The position numbers were made by a program, and so were the translations under genes. DNA of 64,000 nt from Tuctoria greenei (lineage: Eukaryota > Streptophyta > Magnoliopsida > Poales > Poaceae), in assembly GCA_036927565.1 (NCBI GenBank), contig JAYESD010000010.1:117830866-117894865 (forward strand). The letters run 5' to 3'. The notes below the pieces were generated by a model. It had not been told where the DNA came from and ran no database searches. It saw only the letters and a program-made list of their open reading frames with translations. Shown piece after piece: positions 34,821 through 46,439 of the stretch. Numbering within the stretch: position 1 is the first letter of the stretch; each line of letters starts with the position of its first letter.

Positions 34821-37727
34821 TGTGACACCTAGTTCCGAAAATGAACCAAGTGAATGCATATGTGTGCCCAAGATGTTCAACACACACACATACACACACG
34901 AGTGCACCACAAGAGATATACAGAAAATTACCATAGCACAAATTAACAAATAAGTACTTTTGTTACAATATTCAAATAATCCTCAAATTATAACTCTAAT
35001 GATCATTAATACTAATAAAATCTGAAACTAATGCAGCAGAAATAATCTAACTAAGCAAACTAAGCATAGGGGATAGCGCGGCTCCAATCAAACCACAAGC
35101 ATGTGGACGGCAGCACACAACCTAGTGCTCCGCATTATCCTCAGAGTACTCTCAAGCATCACCTGAAAACTATTGGTGGGGGAACTGCAAGGGTGAACAC
35201 ATGTCGTACTCAGCAAGTGTGGGAAAATAATGACATGTAGCTTAAACAAGGAATGATAAAAAATAATGGCTATTTGCTGAAAAGTGCAATTAAAACATGT
35301 AAAAAGCATCTTATAATGTCTATGTGAAGTAATCCCATCATCTCCTAAATAATTACCAGTTATGAGTCCAATACCATCAATTACCATTATATCACATCCA
35401 TCCAAAATTATCCATCTAAATACCAATTTCTTACTATCATTATCAACCATGTTCATTTATCAACGTCCAAAACCATAACCAATACCATACCATCCCAAAT
35501 ACCCAATTTCCACTCTAATCATGTGAGGGTCGAGGTTGCTCATGATCGGGAGCACGACTATCATGATAGTTTTTAACACTCTGCAGAGGTTGTACAACTT
35601 TACCCACACATTTGTGATTTCATCACCTTTTGGTGACTAAGAACCTCCCTTATACTGTCTCACACTTCCTTTGGTGTGTGGCCAAGAGATCACAAAATAG
35701 CCTTTATAAAGGGACTACTAGTATGCACTGACCCACTAAGGTTTCACCAGCAGGTGTGAATCTTCATTCTCCCACCCACGGGCCCCCTTATGTGCCATGC
35801 GGTTCCCAGGATAGCGCTCCTCGACTCATATTCCCCGCATCATCCAATGGTCCATATAATACCATTAACACCTAATTAATCAGCTACGCTGCACCCATAC
35901 TTGGTCTTGTGGTGGCACTGTAAATCTTGTATGGTCGCTCACAAACCGGTAGATCTAAAGCAAGCAAAACCACCATAACATCCAACCCAGTCCACAATTC
36001 ATGCTTGTTCATATCTTCGAAGTCCCATGTTCCCAATTAACCACATTCATCAATTCTCATCGTATACATGCTCATTAATTCATAGTTAAGCCATTTAGTT
36101 GTTTTCCCACCCCAATTAATTAGAGTGTGAAGCAAAAAGGTAAAATGTCCTTCTCGACTCTCTACGATGTATACCAAGTGACGGGGATGGTTAAACAAGT
36201 CTAGTAAACACCTATTTTGGGTTTCCAATCAATTTGACACAAGCATGCAGTTTTTCAACCAAAACTTTTAAAAATAGGATCAAAATGTTCAAGGACACTT
36301 ACCTTGCTCTTGAGACTGTTTAGGATTAAAAGCTTTGATGTTCTAGTGCTGGAGGTCCTCGACAGCACCCTGTAGAGCAACACCTTCTATTCCGCGCAAC
36401 AAATATACAAAACAAGCATTACAATCAATAAATGCTCAAATATTACTCAATATGCCATGGCATGCATGAATAATGCACTTATGTGGTAATGCATTTATTA
36501 GGTCAATATCATTGCTTAGTAACTAGTCCCAATTAAGTTTTACATGTTAGAACAAGTTCCAAATCATTTCGGAGAACATTGATGAAGTTCCAAAAATTTC
36601 AAAACAAGAAAACCGGGCTAGTCCGCACTCCGGCCGGACATGTCCGTTCTGGAACAGAGAAGAAATCGGACTAGTCCACACTAGAACGGGATAAGTCCAT
36701 TATGGCTAGGGTTTTGGCAAATTTTCAACTAGAGCATAGTTAAAGTTAATATGGAACCATAATTTACATAGAAAAGATGTATCTAAGATATTTACCATGA
36801 ATTCAAGTGTTCAATAGTTGAAGACTCGAGAATTTGATGTCAAGATCGAAGGAGACAAAGAATTGGCAAGGGAGGACATTGACGATGAAGGATTGCTGAT
36901 GGAGATCACAGCGGCGGCGACGATCTTGGTTGATCCCCCTCCTTCCTCCCTTCTCCTTCTTCTCCCTGCGGTGGAGGCTCCTTGACGGCGGCTCTCACGA
37001 ACTAGTGTTGGGGCTCTCTTCAATTGTGGCAAAGAGGTGAAAGGTCGGTTGGTGGTGTGTTTATAGAGGGTGGGGATGGTAGGGTTTGGGTGCAATTCGT
37101 GTATAAGGCAGTGGAGGCCGAGTAGGGGTCCCACATGGGGCTCCACAGAGGTTAGGCACGACGTTCTTGGGCCCAATTAAGTCTATTACCAAAAAACTCG
37201 TCGTGGAGAAAGAAATAAGATCCGAGTTGGGCACATAAGACTAGTCTGCTTGGGGGGACGGGCAAGTCTGATATGGGACAGAAAGTTGAACGGCCAAGTC
37301 TGGTGCTTATCCAGACAAGTCTAAAAATTATCAGAAAGCACAACGGACAAGTCCGGTTGGAGGCCGAACAAGTCCGGAGGTCTTCTCAAATTTTCAAAAA
37401 TCAGACCAAAACGGGGAACTATCGAACAACTATAAAAAGTTCCAAAAACGGAGATCAGACTAGTCCGTACTCGAGAACGGACAAGTCCGGACAACATCAG
37501 AAGCATTTTCGAACTAATCCGGAGTAAAAAGCGGATAAGTCCGGAAAACAACAGAGAGCAAAACAGACTAGTCCGTGGTCCAAACCGGACAAGTCTGCAC
37601 AGACACAGACTTTAAGCTGCCATTTTGGTTCTAATTCATTTTAAACTTGTTCCTTTTTGTGTTGCTTAATGTTAACCATGTATAAGAATGTATGCAATGC
37701 ATGATGGATGAAAATGAGGATGTTACA
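34821..37727 (-). repeat. 3' LTR of the Tekay element
   Basis: 2907 bp; TGTGACACC to GTTACA on the plus strand (TGTAACATCC to GGTGTCACA in element orientation). It is the full-length version of the two LTRs. A minus-strand TATA box (CTATAAACAC) lies near 37056-37065. Palindromic dyads cluster at 36613-36700 and 37238-37600. Confidence 0.93.
37238..37600. promoter_or_regulatory. Cluster of CGGACAAGTCCG / CGGACTAGTCCG dyads in the Tekay LTR
   Basis: About twelve near-copies in 360 bp, such as ACGGACAAGTCCGG (37341, 37478), AGACTAGTCCGT (37457, 37564), GCGGATAAGTCCGG (37530) and CCGGACAAGTCTG (37587). ACTAGT and ACAAGT types alternate in pairs about 20-30 bp apart. The same cluster is at 44190-44530 and, inverted, at 46555-46870 in the solo LTR. 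The function is unknown; binding sites for a host factor or an RNA dimer/hairpin element are possibilities. Confidence 0.6.
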
Positions 37728-37742
37728 AACCTACCCCCTTAG
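37728..37742 (-). other. Polypurine tract of the Tekay element
   Basis: Minus-strand CTAAGGGGGTAGGTT directly next to the 3' LTR. Confidence 0.8.
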
Positions 37743-37759
37743 AATGAATATCACCCTCG

Positions 37760-39221
37760 AGATTCGACGTAGAAGAGAAGAGATAGGGAAATTCTCTCTT
37801 GATATCATCTTCCAGCTCCCATGTTGCTTCTGATTTTGTATGATGCTTTCATTGTATTTTGCACCATCGAATCACCTTGTTTCTTGTGACTCTCTCTTTA
37901 GTTTCCAAAATCTTGATAGGTTGCTCCACATAGGTTAAATCGGCCTCTAATTCCAATTCTTCCATTGGCACTTGCTCTTCCGGTACCCTTAAGCACTACT
38001 TCTTGAGCTGAGAAATGTGGAATACATCATGAACTTCGGAAAGATGTGCTTGCATCTCCAACTTATATGACACTTCTCCACATTTGCCCAAAATCTTGAA
38101 TGGTCCAATATAGCGAGGTGCCAACTTGCCTTTGACGTTAAACCACTTATGACCTCTCATGGGTGATATTTTGTGGTATACGAAGTCTCCCACTTCAAAA
38201 GCTAAGTTTCATCGTCTATTCTCCGCATAACCTTTTTGTCTTGACTGAGCAGCCCTCAAATTCTCGCAGATTGTCTAAACTTGCTTTTTAGTGTCTTGAA
38301 TTACATCAGGTCCAAACACTTGAGTCTCTCCTGTCTCATTCGAAAACAAAGGTGTTCTACACCTTCTCCCATACAATGCTTCATATGGCGACTTTTTCAG
38401 GCTTGCTTGATAACTGTTGTTGTTGGAAAATTCAGCATATGTCAGACTTCTGTCACAACTTTCTTTAGCGCACAAGCTCTCAGCATGTCTTCCAATATCT
38501 AAATCATTCTCTCGGTTTGTCCATCCGTTTTAGGGTGATGTGCAGAATTAAAATTCGATTGAGTTCCCATAGACTCGTGCATCTTTTGCTAGAACCTTGA
38601 GGTAAATTGAGAACCTCTATTGGACACTATTTTCTTTGGTGCTCCGTGTAAGCATACTATTCTTTCCATATAGAATTATGCCAACTTTGCTCTACTATAA
38701 GTAGTCTTGACAGAAATGAAATGAGCTGCTTTTGTCAATCAATCCACAATAACCCATATTAAATCATAACCTGCTGAAGTGCGAGGTAAACCAACTATGA
38801 AATTCATTCCAATTTCTTCCCACTTCCACTCCAGAATCTTTAATGGCTGCAATAATCTGGCTGGCATTTGGTGTTCAGCTTTGACCCATTGGCACACATC
38901 ACATAACGCAACATATTCAGCTATGTCCCTTTTCATTCTATCCCACCAATAGCAAGTTTTCAAATCCTTGTACATATTTGTACATCTGGGATGGATGGAG
39001 TAAAGCGAGTCATGTGCCTCCTTTAATATCCTCCCGCAAATTTGCTTTACATTTGGTACAACAATCCTCTTCTCAAGCCATAGAGTACCATGATCATCCT
39101 CATCAAATCTAAATTCTCTACCTTCTTGGGTCTTTTCCTTGATTTACTGGATTTCCTTATCCTTCGTTTGACCCTCTAGAATTTCTTGTTCCATGTTTGG
39201 ATTTAACTCCATTATTCCCAT
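37760..39221 (-). pseudogene. Tekay integrase and chromodomain region
   Basis: Minus strand. The HHCC finger region (38975-38880: YKDLKTCYWWDRMKRDIAEY, then CDVCQWVKAEHQ) is followed by MNFIVGLPRTSAGYDLIWV near 38800, where the first catalytic Asp is Asn. VSNRGSQF near 38620 has the second catalytic Asp also changed to Asn. TDGQTER near 38530 keeps the Glu. The C-terminal part MGDFVYHKISPMRG (38193 on) ends in DVFHISQLKK. After a stop it continues with CLRVPEEQ and a chromodomain-like stretch (VTRNKVIRWCKIQ, then ATWELEDDIKREFP near 37815). The chromodomain would direct insertion to particular histone marks. Many stops break it. Confidence 0.85.
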
Positions 39222-40613
39222 CTAATTCACAAATCCAAGATTCAACCGTTCAAACTCCTTGCATAGCTCAGATGGCAACTTTCGAACCGTGAGTGGGTGG
39301 CTTACCCCTTTCCGACTCAAAGCATCGACCGCTACATTAGCCTTCCCCGGGTGATAGTTGATTCCTACATCATAATCCTTGATGAGCTCCAACCATCTTT
39401 GCTGCCTCAAATTCAGGTCTATTTGTGTGAAAATGTACTTGAGACTCTTGTGATCCGTATAAATTTCACACCTATGACCAAGAATGTGATGCCTCCATAT
39501 CTTCAAGACATGCACCACGACTGCAAGTTCGAGATCATGCGTAGTATAATTCTGTTCATGTTTCATCAATTGTCTCGATGCATAGGCTACCACTTGACCT
39601 TCTTGCATGAGAACACATCCAAGTCCTTGTCTTGATGCATCACAATAAATATCAAAACTTTTGCTCACATCCGGCAATACCAACACAGGTGCAGTTTTTA
39701 ACCTTTTCTTTAACTCCTCAAAGCTGTTTTGACAAGCTTCAGTCCATTGGAGTGCTTTCCCCTTCATTAACAATTTTGTCATGGGCGTGGCTATTTTAGA
39801 GAAATCCTTGATGAACCGACAGTAATATCCAGCCATTCCAAGAAAACTCCGAATTCCCTTCACGTTTTGCGGCGGTTCCCATTTTAGCACATCCCTCACT
39901 TTCCCTGGGTCAACCGATACTCCTACTCCGGAGATGATATGTCCCAAAAATGACACCTCCCTTAACCAAAACTGGCACTTGCTGAATTTGGCATACAACT
40001 AGTGTCCTCTCAATTTCTGCAATGTGAGCCTCAAATGCTCCTCATGCTCCTCCTCACTTCTTGAGTAGATCATGATGTCATCAATGAACACCACAACAAA
40101 TTTATCCAAGTACTCCATGAAGACCTTATTCATGAGGTATATAAAGTATGTCGGTGCATTTGTCAATCCAAAGGACATGACGGTGTACTCATATGATCCA
40201 TACCGTGTTTGAAAAGTCGTTTTGGGTATGTCTGACGGTCTAATCTTCATTTGGAAGTAGCCTGACCTCAAGTCAATCTTGGAGAAAACATAGGCACCCT
40301 TCATTTGATCAAACAAATCCTCTATACGGGGCAATGTGTACTTGTTCTTAATTGTCACCTCGTTGAGAGCTCGATAATCCACACACATCCTTTGGGATCC
40401 GTCCTTCTTATCCACAAAAAGCACTGGTGCTCCCCAAGGTGAAGAGCTTGGGCGAATAAAACCCTTCTTTAGCTGCCCTTGAATTTGCTTCTTGAGCTTC
40501 GCTAACTCCTTAGGAGGCATCCTATATGGCCTCTTAGCTATAGGTGCAATTCCAGGTATCAAATCAATAAAAAAACTCAATATCACGATCGGGCGGCATA
40601 CTTGGCAACTCAT
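39222..40613 (-). pseudogene. Tekay reverse transcriptase and RNase H
   Basis: Minus strand. The reverse transcriptase part (40613-39999) has KRPYRMPPKELAKLKKQIQ, RMCVDYRALNEVTIKN, VFSKIDLRSGYFQMKIR and the active site VVVFIDDIMIYS near 40075. A nonsense codon at about 39999-40001 separates it from the following MYAKFSKCQFWLREVSFLGH. This runs through the connection domain (FLGMAGYYCRFIKDFSKIA) into RNase H (FDIYCDASRQGLGCVLMQEG; YTDHKSLKYIF) and ends at 39222. It is the best preserved part of this element. Confidence 0.9.
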
Positions 40614-40743
40614 CCGGAAACATATCTAGATAAGATACTCACGAACCACCGGAATGCTCTCCAATGTCACACCTTCCACATGACTTAGTGTTGCTTTATC
40701 CGTTGTGGGTTGGGCTATCTCAACTTCAATACGGGTGTCACGC

Positions 40744-42283
40744 TCACTTGTCAATTATGCAATCCTCTCGGCACATTGAATCACTCCATTGAACTTGCTC
40801 AACCAATCTACACAAAGTATTATGTCTATTCCTTGGGAATCCAGGACGATGAGATTCGCAAGAAAGTCTACCCCCCTTATTTTTGATACTTACTCTCAGA
40901 CACACTATATTTGTCCTCACCTCTCCTTCAAGGGATTTTACCAACATAGTGTGTTTCAAATGAGCTATAGACATATTATACTTGGCAACATCCTTTGATG
41001 AGACGAATGAATGAGATGCTCCAAAATCAAATAAAATGGTTGCGGGGTTAGAGTTGGCGAGGAACATACCAATCATGATGTCTTCCGCTTGTTGGGCCTT
41101 CTCAGTAGAGACGTGATTCACATTGCCACAAGTGATATTTTGCTATCCACGGTTGCCTTGTGGCGCTCCTCCATTCGGTCGTGGGTTCTACCTTGGTGCA
41201 TAATTCATTGGTCAATAGCTACTCTTGGGGCACTGACTTGCAAAGTGTTCAACCTCTCAACAAACATAACACGTCTTGCTGCCCGAAGCACCAGGAAAAC
41301 TCGGGCGCTGATGGTTTTGAGAGTTAGTCATAATATTAGGACGCGGTGCAAATGGCGCAGGCTGGCGAGGCGGTTGCATAGAAGGGCGTTGTTGCTGCTG
41401 CTGGTTTGGGTGTGGAGGATAAGCAGATCGATAAGCAGGAGCGAAGGGGTTGTAATATGGCGCACTTGGCGGCGCAAGGCGAGGACGAACATTGCTCCCT
41501 TGTGGCTGCCCTTGATATGGCATCTTCCTCTTATTGTCTTGTTCCATCTCACGAACCTTGTTTTCAACCACAATGGCCTTGTCCACAATTTCTGGAAATT
41601 GACGTAGTCACAATTGAGAAATTGGACTTGAATCTCATTATGTAGGCCTCTCATGAACAAATACTACTTGCGGCTGTCCCGGTAAACATCCTCTGGAGCA
41701 GACCTTGAGAGTTGAGTGAAAACTTTTAAGATACTCACTCACACCCGACCTTCTTTTCCTTAAGTTCTCAAATTCCTACCTCCTCAAAATCATAACTCCC
41801 TCAGGAATAAAGTGAGAACAGAAACTTTCCTTGAATTCAGCCCAAGTGATCTTCTCTTGATTTTCATCGGCATTGCAAAGCGAGTCCCACCAATCTGCAG
41901 CTGCTCCAACTAGCTGATAGGAGGCAAAAAGAACCTTCTCCTGGTTACTGCACTGGACAATAGCGAGTTTCTTCTCTACAGATTTAAGCCAATCATCAGT
42001 TTCCATAGGATCATTGGCTTGAGCAAAAGTGGATGGCCTAGTCCTCATAAACTCTCCCAACCTATTATGAGGTGGTGGGGTGGCGGTGGTAGAGGCATAT
42101 GGGGCTGATTCTGGTCATTGGCTTGCAGCTGTCCCAAGGTTTGCATCACAGTCTGCATAAGCTGATTCTGCAAAGCCAACAACTGCTCAACATTGCTTGC
42201 CTCAGGTCCAAGTCCATTGTTGTTCTAAGGTGCCCATTGTTCTCATCCTCATAGGCACTCCTTTGGTTGCAAGTCCTCGACAT
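40744..42283 (-). pseudogene. Tekay gag and protease
   Basis: Minus strand. Gag starts at the ATG at 42283 (MSRTCNQRSAYEDENNG), continues with a Gln-rich stretch (LLALQNQLMQTVMQTLGQLQ) and, after a frameshift, the gag core at 42060-41776 (ETDDWLKSVEKKLAIVQCSN; AADWWDSL; KESFCSHFIPE). More breaks follow to a Pro/Gln-rich tail and half of a zinc knuckle (CYVC) near 41265. The protease (41121-40744) reads ATILFDFGASHSFVS, where the active-site triad is normally D-S/T-G-A, so Ser or Thr has become Phe. Confidence 0.85.
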
Positions 42284-42526
42284 CTGAAGAAAAGAGAAAG
42301 AGATGGAAGAATTTAGAAAACATCCCCAACTATAAACTAAGCAACTATCTATATAAACCTATATGGATGTGATAATCGCTAAAGCATCCCACAATCTCCA
42401 TTAAGCACACAAGCACACAATCAAACATTACATAGCAATCAGCACACCAAACAAACCTCGACTATTCCTAAGTTATCCTATGTGCTCTAAAGTGTCCATT
42501 CTATCAAAGCTGCATCCTACGGTTAA

Positions 42527-42544
42527 CCTGTGGCTCTGATACCA
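42527..42544 (-). other. Primer binding site of the Tekay element
   Basis: Minus-strand TGGTATCAGAGCCACAGG, three bases from the 5' LTR; tRNA-Met type. Confidence 0.88.
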
Positions 42545-42547
42545 ATT

Positions 42548-44658
42548 TGTGATACCCGGTTCCAAAAATAAACCAAGTGAACACATATGTGTGTCGAACA
42601 TGTTCAACACACATACACGAGTGCAACACAAATGATATACAAAAATTACCACATCACAAATTAACAAATAAGTACTTTTATTATAATATTCAAATAATCC
42701 TCAAATTATGAATCTAATGATCATTAATACTAATAAAATCTGAAACTAATGCAGCAGAAATAATCAAACTAAGCAAACTAAGCATAGGGGATAGCGCGGC
42801 TCCAAGCGAACCATAGGCAAGTCGACGGCAGCACACAACCTAGTACTCCGCATTATCCTCAGGGTACTCCCAAGCATCACCTGAAAACTGTTTGTGGGAT
42901 AATTGCAAGGGTGAACACATGTCGCACTCAACAAGTGTGGCAAAATAATGACATGTAGCCTAAACAAGAAATGATAACAAATAATGGCTATTTGCTAAAA
43001 AGTGCAATTAAAAGATGTAAAAAGCTTCTTGCAATATCTATGTGAAATAATCCCATCATCTCCCAAATAATTACCAATTTTGAGTCTAATACCATCAATT
43101 ACCATTATATCACATCCATCCATAATTATCTATCCAAATACCAATTTCTAACCATCATCAGCAATCATGTTCATTTATCAAGATCCAAAACCATAACCAA
43201 TACCATACCATCCCAAATACCCAATTTCCACCTAATCATGTGAGGATCCAGGTTGCTCATGACCGAGAGCACGCCTATCATGATAGTTTTTAACACTCTG
43301 TAGAGGTTGTACCACTTTACTCACACGTTTGTGATTTCATCACCTTTCGGTAACTAAGAACCTCCTTTATGCCGTCTCAAACTTCCTTTGATGTGTGGCC
43401 AAGAGATCACAAAATAGCCTTTATAAAGGAACTACTAGTATGCACGGACCCACTAAGGTTTCACCAGCAGGCTTGAATCTTCATTCTCACACCCACGAGC
43501 CCCCTCAGGTGCCATGCGATTCCCAGGATAGCCCTCCTCGACTCCCATTTCCCGCACCATCCAATGGTCCATACAATACCAGCAGCACAACTAACTAATC
43601 AGCTACGTCGCACCCATACTTGGCCTTGCGGTGGCACTGTAAATCCTGGATGGTCGCTCCACGAACCGATCCTTAGATCTAAAGCAAGTGAAACCACCAT
43701 AACATCCAACCCAGTCCATAATCCATGCTTGCTTATATCTCCCAAGTACCATGTTTACCAATTAATCACATTCATCAGTTCTCATCATAACATGCTCATT
43801 AATTCATAGCTAAGCCATTTGGTTGTTTTCCCATCCCAATTAATTAGAGCGCATCAATAAAGTAAAATACCCTTCCCGACTCTCTACGACGTATTCCAAG
43901 CAACAAGGATGGTTAAACAAGTCTAGTAAACACCTATATTGGGTTTCCCATCAATTTCACACTCACAAACTAGGGTTAGGGCTCTCTTCAAATGTGGCAA
44001 AGAGGTGAAAGGGTGGGTGGTTGTGTGTTTATATAGGGTGGGGATGGTAGGGTTTGGGAGGAATTCGTGTATAAGGCAGTGGAGGTCGAGTACATGGGCT
44101 CCATAGCGGTTAGGCGACGTTCTTGGGCCCAATTAAGACTATTACCCAAAAACCCGTCGTGGAGAAAGAAATAGGATCCAAGTCGGGCACACCGGAGTAG
44201 TCTGCTTGGGGGCCGGAAAAGTCTGATAGACAGGTGCTTATCCGGACAAGTTCGAAAATGATCAGAAAGCACAATGGACAAGTCCGGTTGGAGGCCGGAC
44301 AAGTCCAGGGGTCTTCTCAAATTTTCAAAAATTGGACCACAACGAGGGTCTACCAGACAACTCCGAATAGTTTGAGTAACGGAGATCGGACTAGTCCGTA
44401 CTCGAGAACGGACAAGTCCGAACAACATTAGAAGCATTTTCGGACTAATCTGGGGCAAAAAGAGGATAAGTACGGAAGATAACAGAGAGCAAAACAGACT
44501 AGTCTGGAGTCCAATCCGGACAAGACCACACTTACACAGGCTTTTAACTGTTATTTTGGTTCTAATTCATTTTAAACTTATTCCTTTTTGTGTTGCTTAA
44601 TGTTAAACATGTATAAGAATGTATGCAATGCATGATGGATGAAAATGAGGGTGTTACA
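42548..44658 (-). repeat. 5' LTR of the Tekay element, with a 0.75-kb internal deletion
   Basis: 2111 bp, TGTGATACCC to GTTACA on the plus strand. It matches the 3' LTR except that the stretch equal to about 36238-36990 is missing at about 43958. The solo LTR has that stretch, so this is a deletion. A minus-strand TATA box (TATATAA) is at 44029-44035 and the dyad cluster at 44190-44530. Confidence 0.9.
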
Positions 44659-46439
44659 TTTGGTTTTTCAAAATGAATATCACCTTGCTTTGGAATAAAT
44701 TTAAACAAGTACCTAGAATTTCATAAGCATTGTTTAAATTGACTTAGACATTTTCTACCTAGGTTTAGTAAATAATGCTTATGGAATGACTTAATGGTTG
44801 AATTGGTATTTAGCAACCTGGGAATAGTGATGTCCCTAATTTTGATTTGAAATTCATTCATACATGGATCACTAAATTTCAAATTCCTAGGCAAGAAATT
44901 AAAAATGATCAGGAGGATAAAATTGAGAATCTTGTTTGTCATAATCCACATAATAAATATTTGCTCTTGTAAAAAGTAAAGATGGTTAGAAAATTTTAAA
45001 GATTAAGGAATCAAAAGAGGGTACATCTATCACTTGCATTGCTATGAGTAGGAGCTTTAGAAAATGTGCAAATTGATTAATTTATAAATCTTCACTCCTA
45101 TATCAATGAACAACACAATGTTTATGGATGCACTCGAATTGGAACCCAGTATATCTTTGTTGTTTTTCTTCCCCGGATGTACAAAGGAAATTCAGTCATC
45201 TGATCCGAAGTTTCAGTTGTGCAAGTGACAGGAGCTAACCATCCCTCTCTATCAAAGAGGGGAAGCTCGCAAGAGTAGTATTTCTATGTAGGCATACAAA
45301 AAGTTGATTTTGAGGTACCATTTATCTCTTAGCCAATGAGTAACCAAGCATGGTTGAAACCCATCGGGATTTAATCCCGAAGGCCAATCATAGCTTTACG
45401 AGGCCGGAGGTTTGACATGGAAACCTTCCATGAGCAACCAATGGGCTGCCATGAATAAGTGGCATCTCTATGCTCCCACTATTCTAAGCACCCATTCAAG
45501 CTCAAGGGAACTGCCACCATCAATGGGGTGCATATTGGTCCTCTGTGACTAAAGGTTATTTTAACTTTAAGCCAAGGAATGATAGATCACACCCAACACA
45601 TGTTGGGGTGCATATTATTCCCTTGTGGCCTGAGGTTATTTTGACCTTAGTCAAGGAATGGCAGTTCACATCCAAAACACATGATGGATGCACCTTATTC
45701 CTCTATGTTTAGAGGTTATCATGACCTTAGCCAAGGAATAAAGGATGACACCTCATGTATGGGAGACCTTGAGTTGTGGATGAGCGGCATCGACAACACT
45801 CTCCCCGACCACACTCATAGAACCCATGGGAGGCAACATAACATCAACACTCAACCCTCCAATGTTGAAGCATTAAGCAACAAGGTTAGGCCAACCTCAA
45901 GGCCTACCTCCATCGTTAGGGTTTCAACCCCTATCGCAGACCTTGACCAAGAACAAGCTTGGGGGAGGACCCCCACTTGAGGTAACGTGTATCACACCCC
46001 ATTTGCATTCCTTTATTTTATTTCTTTCTTTCCACCACATTTGCATCTAAAAATAAGAAAAATATAATAATGTCGTATAGGTTAGGTTAATAAAATAAAA
46101 GATGTGTGGTAAGAATATTTTTTATTTTGCATAAGTTGAAATGATGAATGCTCTGTTTTAGTTTCTCTAGTCTCTTGCATACAACTTAGTATTATCCAAG
46201 TATTGAGTTTATTGGCTTAGAATATTCTTGCCTTGAACTTGGAATTTGTGGGTAGCAAAGGCTAAGTCCGATTCTAGGTTGATGTGGGGTATGATATAGT
46301 GATAAGAGCCACTATACCCTAGTTGAAAGTGAAACCTGAATTCTCAGAGAAATTATAAAATGCGAGTTCCTCATTTGATAGAAATTCCTACCAAAGCCAT
46401 TTCAGGACTTGAATTTGATAACCCTATGCATATGCTATT
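44659..46439 (+). other. Gypsy-C internal sequence with a three-copy tandem repeat
   Basis: Non-coding. It holds three tandem copies of an approximately 80-bp unit at about 45520-45745; each contains GGTGCATATT, GAGGTTATTTTGACCTTAG and CAAGGAATG with drift. A CTTGGGGGAGGA at 45958 resembles the polypurine-like word before the Gypsy-C 3' LTR. The short ORF at 45681-45980 lies partly on the repeat and has no recognisable product. Confidence 0.65.

Larger units (their letters stand above)
34821..44658 (-). mobile_element. Tekay/Del-type chromovirus (Ty3/gypsy) with both LTRs
   Basis: 9838 bp on the minus strand, flanked by tttga (34816-34820) and tttgg (44659-44663), a 5-bp TSD with one change. 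The 3' LTR is 34821-37727 (2907 bp); the 5' LTR is 42548-44658 (2111 bp, shortened by an internal deletion). A tRNA-Met primer site, gag, protease, reverse transcriptase, RNase H, integrase and a C-terminal chromodomain-like segment follow in that order. The long LTR starting TGTAACA and the motif MGDFVYHKISPMRGHKWF before the chromodomain are typical of Tekay/Del. All coding parts are broken. It sits inside Gypsy-C. Confidence 0.93.
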
